From the NCBI GenBank assembly GCA_003153555.1, contig PLZS01000157.1, positions 44,752 through 108,751 of the forward strand: a DNA stretch of 64,000 nucleotides, given 5' to 3'. Below, piece after piece: positions 62,376 to 64,000 of the stretch. The notes beneath the pieces are model-generated. The model made no database searches and had not been told where the DNA came from. It saw nothing but the letters and a program-made list of their open reading frames with translations. The DNA comes from Candidatus Melainabacteria bacterium. Lineage in GTDB: Bacteria; Cyanobacteriota; Vampirovibrionia; Obscuribacterales; Obscuribacteraceae. The number at the start of each line of letters is the position of its first letter. The stretch's first letter is position 1. Made by a program: the position numbers and the translations under genes.

Positions 62376-63230
62376 ATGATACGACACGGGATCAGGCATT
62401 CAATAACAATATTTTCCGGCGTTGTTGAGAAATTATTTCTCGCAATAGTTTGTTTGCTGACGTGCTCAGCTGATAAAACTCGAAACGCTGCCGAAGCTAA
62501 TAAAAAGGTACAGTCCAAAAATGGAGAAGTAGTCTTTGTTTTAGCGCAGGAAAGTTCTTCGCTGGGCAAGCAAATTACTTATGTATCGCCGCACTATCTG
62601 CGAATGGAGTCAAAACGCACCGGATGTACTTTCTTGGTCAAGCCTCCCGGTGCCCAAATGGAGATAATCAACGACGCCAAGAAAGTTTACTTCGAAGCAG
62701 ACGTTTCAAAATGGCGCGACAAGGGGTCCAAAGCGACAAGCGACCTGCAGACAAAGTACAAGGAATTTTTGAACGGACGTGCCTTGGAGCAAAGAACTAT
62801 TTGCGGACTCGTCGCTTATAGATACACCAAGCGCGTTTCCAAAAAGAAAGAAGTAGACTACTGGCTGGCGCGCGATATAGCCATTTCACCAGCCACACGT
62901 GATCTTCTAAGCAAGACAATTGGAAGTGAGGTGCCTCTCGAGCGCATGCCACTGAGAATTCTTTCGCGTGAACAAAAAAAGACCAAAGTCAAGACGAAGA
63001 ATTATCTCGATACCACTGAATTCAAGAAAATGACAGTCAATGCCGCCATTTTTTCTAGACCCAATAGTTATGCGCAGGCCGCCAACGAGATTGATGTATT
63101 GGCAGATTTTGACGAGAGTGAATTAGAAGGCATCAGCTCAATCATCTATAAATACAACGAGACAGGATCTTTGCCAGGCAAGCAAGAACTAAACAGTCTG
63201 AAATCGAAAATTCTGAACAAAGATCGCTGA
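62376..63230 (+). CDS. Secreted hypothetical protein (284 aa)
   Basis: It has a hydrophobic N-terminal segment ending in ...VCLLTCSADKT (possible lipobox LLTC). The mature part is a beta-rich domain (QITYVSPHYLRMESKRTGCTFLV, VDYWLARDIAISPATRDLLSK) resembling the outer-membrane lipoprotein-sorting/DUF4412-type fold, in which a beta-sheet holds a hydrophobic ligand. This is only a fold-level impression. It runs in the same direction as the previous secreted gene and may be co-transcribed. Convergent with the DUF899 gene. Confidence 0.65.
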   Translation: MIRHGIRHSITIFSGVVEKLFLAIVCLLTCSADKTRNAAEANKKVQSKNGEVVFVLAQESSSLGKQITYVSPHYLRMESKRTGCTFLVKPPGAQMEIINDAKKVYFEADVSKWRDKGSKATSDLQTKYKEFLNGRALEQRTICGLVAYRYTKRVSKKKEVDYWLARDIAISPATRDLLSKTIGSEVPLERMPLRILSREQKKTKVKTKNYLDTTEFKKMTVNAAIFSRPNSYAQAANEIDVLADFDESELEGISSIIYKYNETGSLPGKQELNSLKSKILNKDR

Positions 63231-63263
63231 TCAGACCATGAGCATCTGATTCAATCTTGCCTT

Positions 63264-64000
63264 TTAAGGTTTGCCTTTTGCCGCTACAACTTCCGTCCAC
63301 TGATCGATTACGGATGGATCGTCATATTTATCATGATGGCGTACCCATTGCATGCCATACTGCAACTCTTTTTCGTCACGACCTTTTGGCACCAGATCAA
63401 GCAGTTGATAAGCTCCGATCATCGCATCGAGACCGCGGGCGTAGGCTGAATATGTGTGAAAAATGGTGCCACTTTCGTCTTTGTAAAAGACACTTACGCC
63501 AGGTCCCTCTGAACTGAAAAATGTCGCGTTGCTGTAATTGTAATAGGTTTCGTTTTTCTCTTCTGCTTCTTTTGAAAACGACGCTTGGTAGTCGTAATTG
63601 AAATCACTGTTCAATGATGACAGCCACTTGAACGTCCAACCCATGCGCTTTTTGAAAGCCTGCAATTTTTCGATTGGCGCTCTAGAGATAGTCACCATTG
63701 AAACGTCGCGATGTTTAAGATGAAGGATTGAAGGTTCGTAGTGATCGGCGAGAAATGAGCACGATTTGCAACCTTCTTCCCAATCGGGAGCAAACATAAA
63801 GTGATAGATAATAAGTTGACTCTTGCCATCAAATAATTCCGACAAGCTTTCATTCTTATCGACACCATCAAAAACGTAATTCTTTTCTACTTTTTCCCAT
63901 GGCAATTGACGCCGTAACTCGCTTAGCTGATCGCGAAGTTTAGTGAGCTCTTTCTCCTTGACGAGCAGCTCTTTGCGGCGCGCTGTCCACTCTTCTTTCG
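63264..64000 (-). CDS. DUF899 thioredoxin-like protein, N-terminus outside the window
   Basis: The frame is open from the window end at 64000 (reading KEEWTARRKELLVKEKELTKLRDQL, shown in part as KEEWTARRKELL) through LPWEKVEKNYVFDGVDKNESL to the stop at 63264, about 245 residues visible. DUF899 members have a thioredoxin-like fold: here YHFMFAPDWEEGCKSCSFLADHY carries two Cys as GCKSC, and TISRAPIEKLQAFKKRMGWTFKWLSS is the next family block. The biochemical role is not established. The true start lies beyond 64000. Confidence 0.85.
   Translation of the reverse strand, partial: KEEWTARRKELLVKEKELTKLRDQLSELRRQLPWEKVEKNYVFDGVDKNESLSELFDGKSQLIIYHFMFAPDWEEGCKSCSFLADHYEPSILHLKHRDVSMVTISRAPIEKLQAFKKRMGWTFKWLSSLNSDFNYDYQASFSKEAEEKNETYYNYSNATFFSSEGPGVSVFYKDESGTIFHTYSAYARGLDAMIGAYQLLDLVPKGRDEKELQYGMQWVRHHDKYDDPSVIDQWTEVVAAKGKP

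Overview
The window looks like a chromosome segment of a Gram-negative-type bacterium, most likely of the non-photosynthetic cyanobacterial sister lineage (Melainabacteria/Vampirovibrionia, probably Obscuribacterales). That placement is inference. It rests on the very high density of TPR proteins (about ten), a zinc-ribbon Ser/Thr kinase fused to TPRs, pentapeptide-repeat and DUF2207 proteins, an LL-diaminopimelate aminotransferase, and base composition near 50% GC. No rRNA, tRNA, CRISPR array, phage module or insertion sequence was recognised. The window cuts a gene at each end (a TPR protein at the left, a DUF899 thioredoxin-like protein at the right).

Layout. 1-8.3 kb: cut TPR protein, PAS histidine kinase, bestrophin-type channel, secreted Gly/Tyr-tailed protein, quinone oxidoreductase, GT-C-like membrane protein, small ORFs. 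8.4-13.7 kb: a complete proline operon, proB-proA-proC, followed by a double zinc-ribbon/TPR gene. 13.8-25.6 kb: a signalling-rich block with a degenerate GGDEF protein on a Pro-rich repeat linker, a Ser/Thr kinase-TPR behind an LRR membrane protein, a small TPR protein, homogentisate dioxygenase, a second Pro-rich multidomain protein, an EF-hand protein, and a response regulator (REC-HPt-REC-REC-GGDEF). 25.7-36.5 kb: secreted TPR proteins, a split pentapeptide-repeat gene, DUF2207, HIT, a protein made of four 97-residue MshEN-like repeats, a HerA-like ATPase, a TPR protein and an SRPBCC-like protein. 36.7-43.4 kb: PlsC, then an NCS1 permease divergent from a yeast-type cytosine deaminase, then small and hypothetical genes. 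43.7-54.3 kb: GT39-like protein, Tat-signal protein, YtcJ-type amidohydrolase, BaiN/HI0933-like flavoprotein, large TPR protein, patatin, RtcA. 54.3-64 kb: TPR protein, DapL, an MFS exporter plus dienelactone hydrolase pair, a PglX-like DNA methyltransferase without visible partners, two secreted unknowns and DUF899.

How the genes fit together. Three proteins form a modular family. The proteins at 13.85-15.36 kb and 20.71-22.15 kb share an N-terminal domain of about 90 residues and Pro-rich repeat linkers, but carry different C-termini. The C-terminal repeats of the second recur four times in the protein at 31.28-32.56 kb. Those repeats resemble the c-di-GMP-binding MshEN domain, and the window also encodes an apparently active GGDEF cyclase and a degenerate one. 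A c-di-GMP-linked assembly is therefore a testable hypothesis. The cytosine permease/deaminase pair suggests pyrimidine scavenging. A family of paired-hairpin elements with non-identical but self-complementary arms is scattered between genes.
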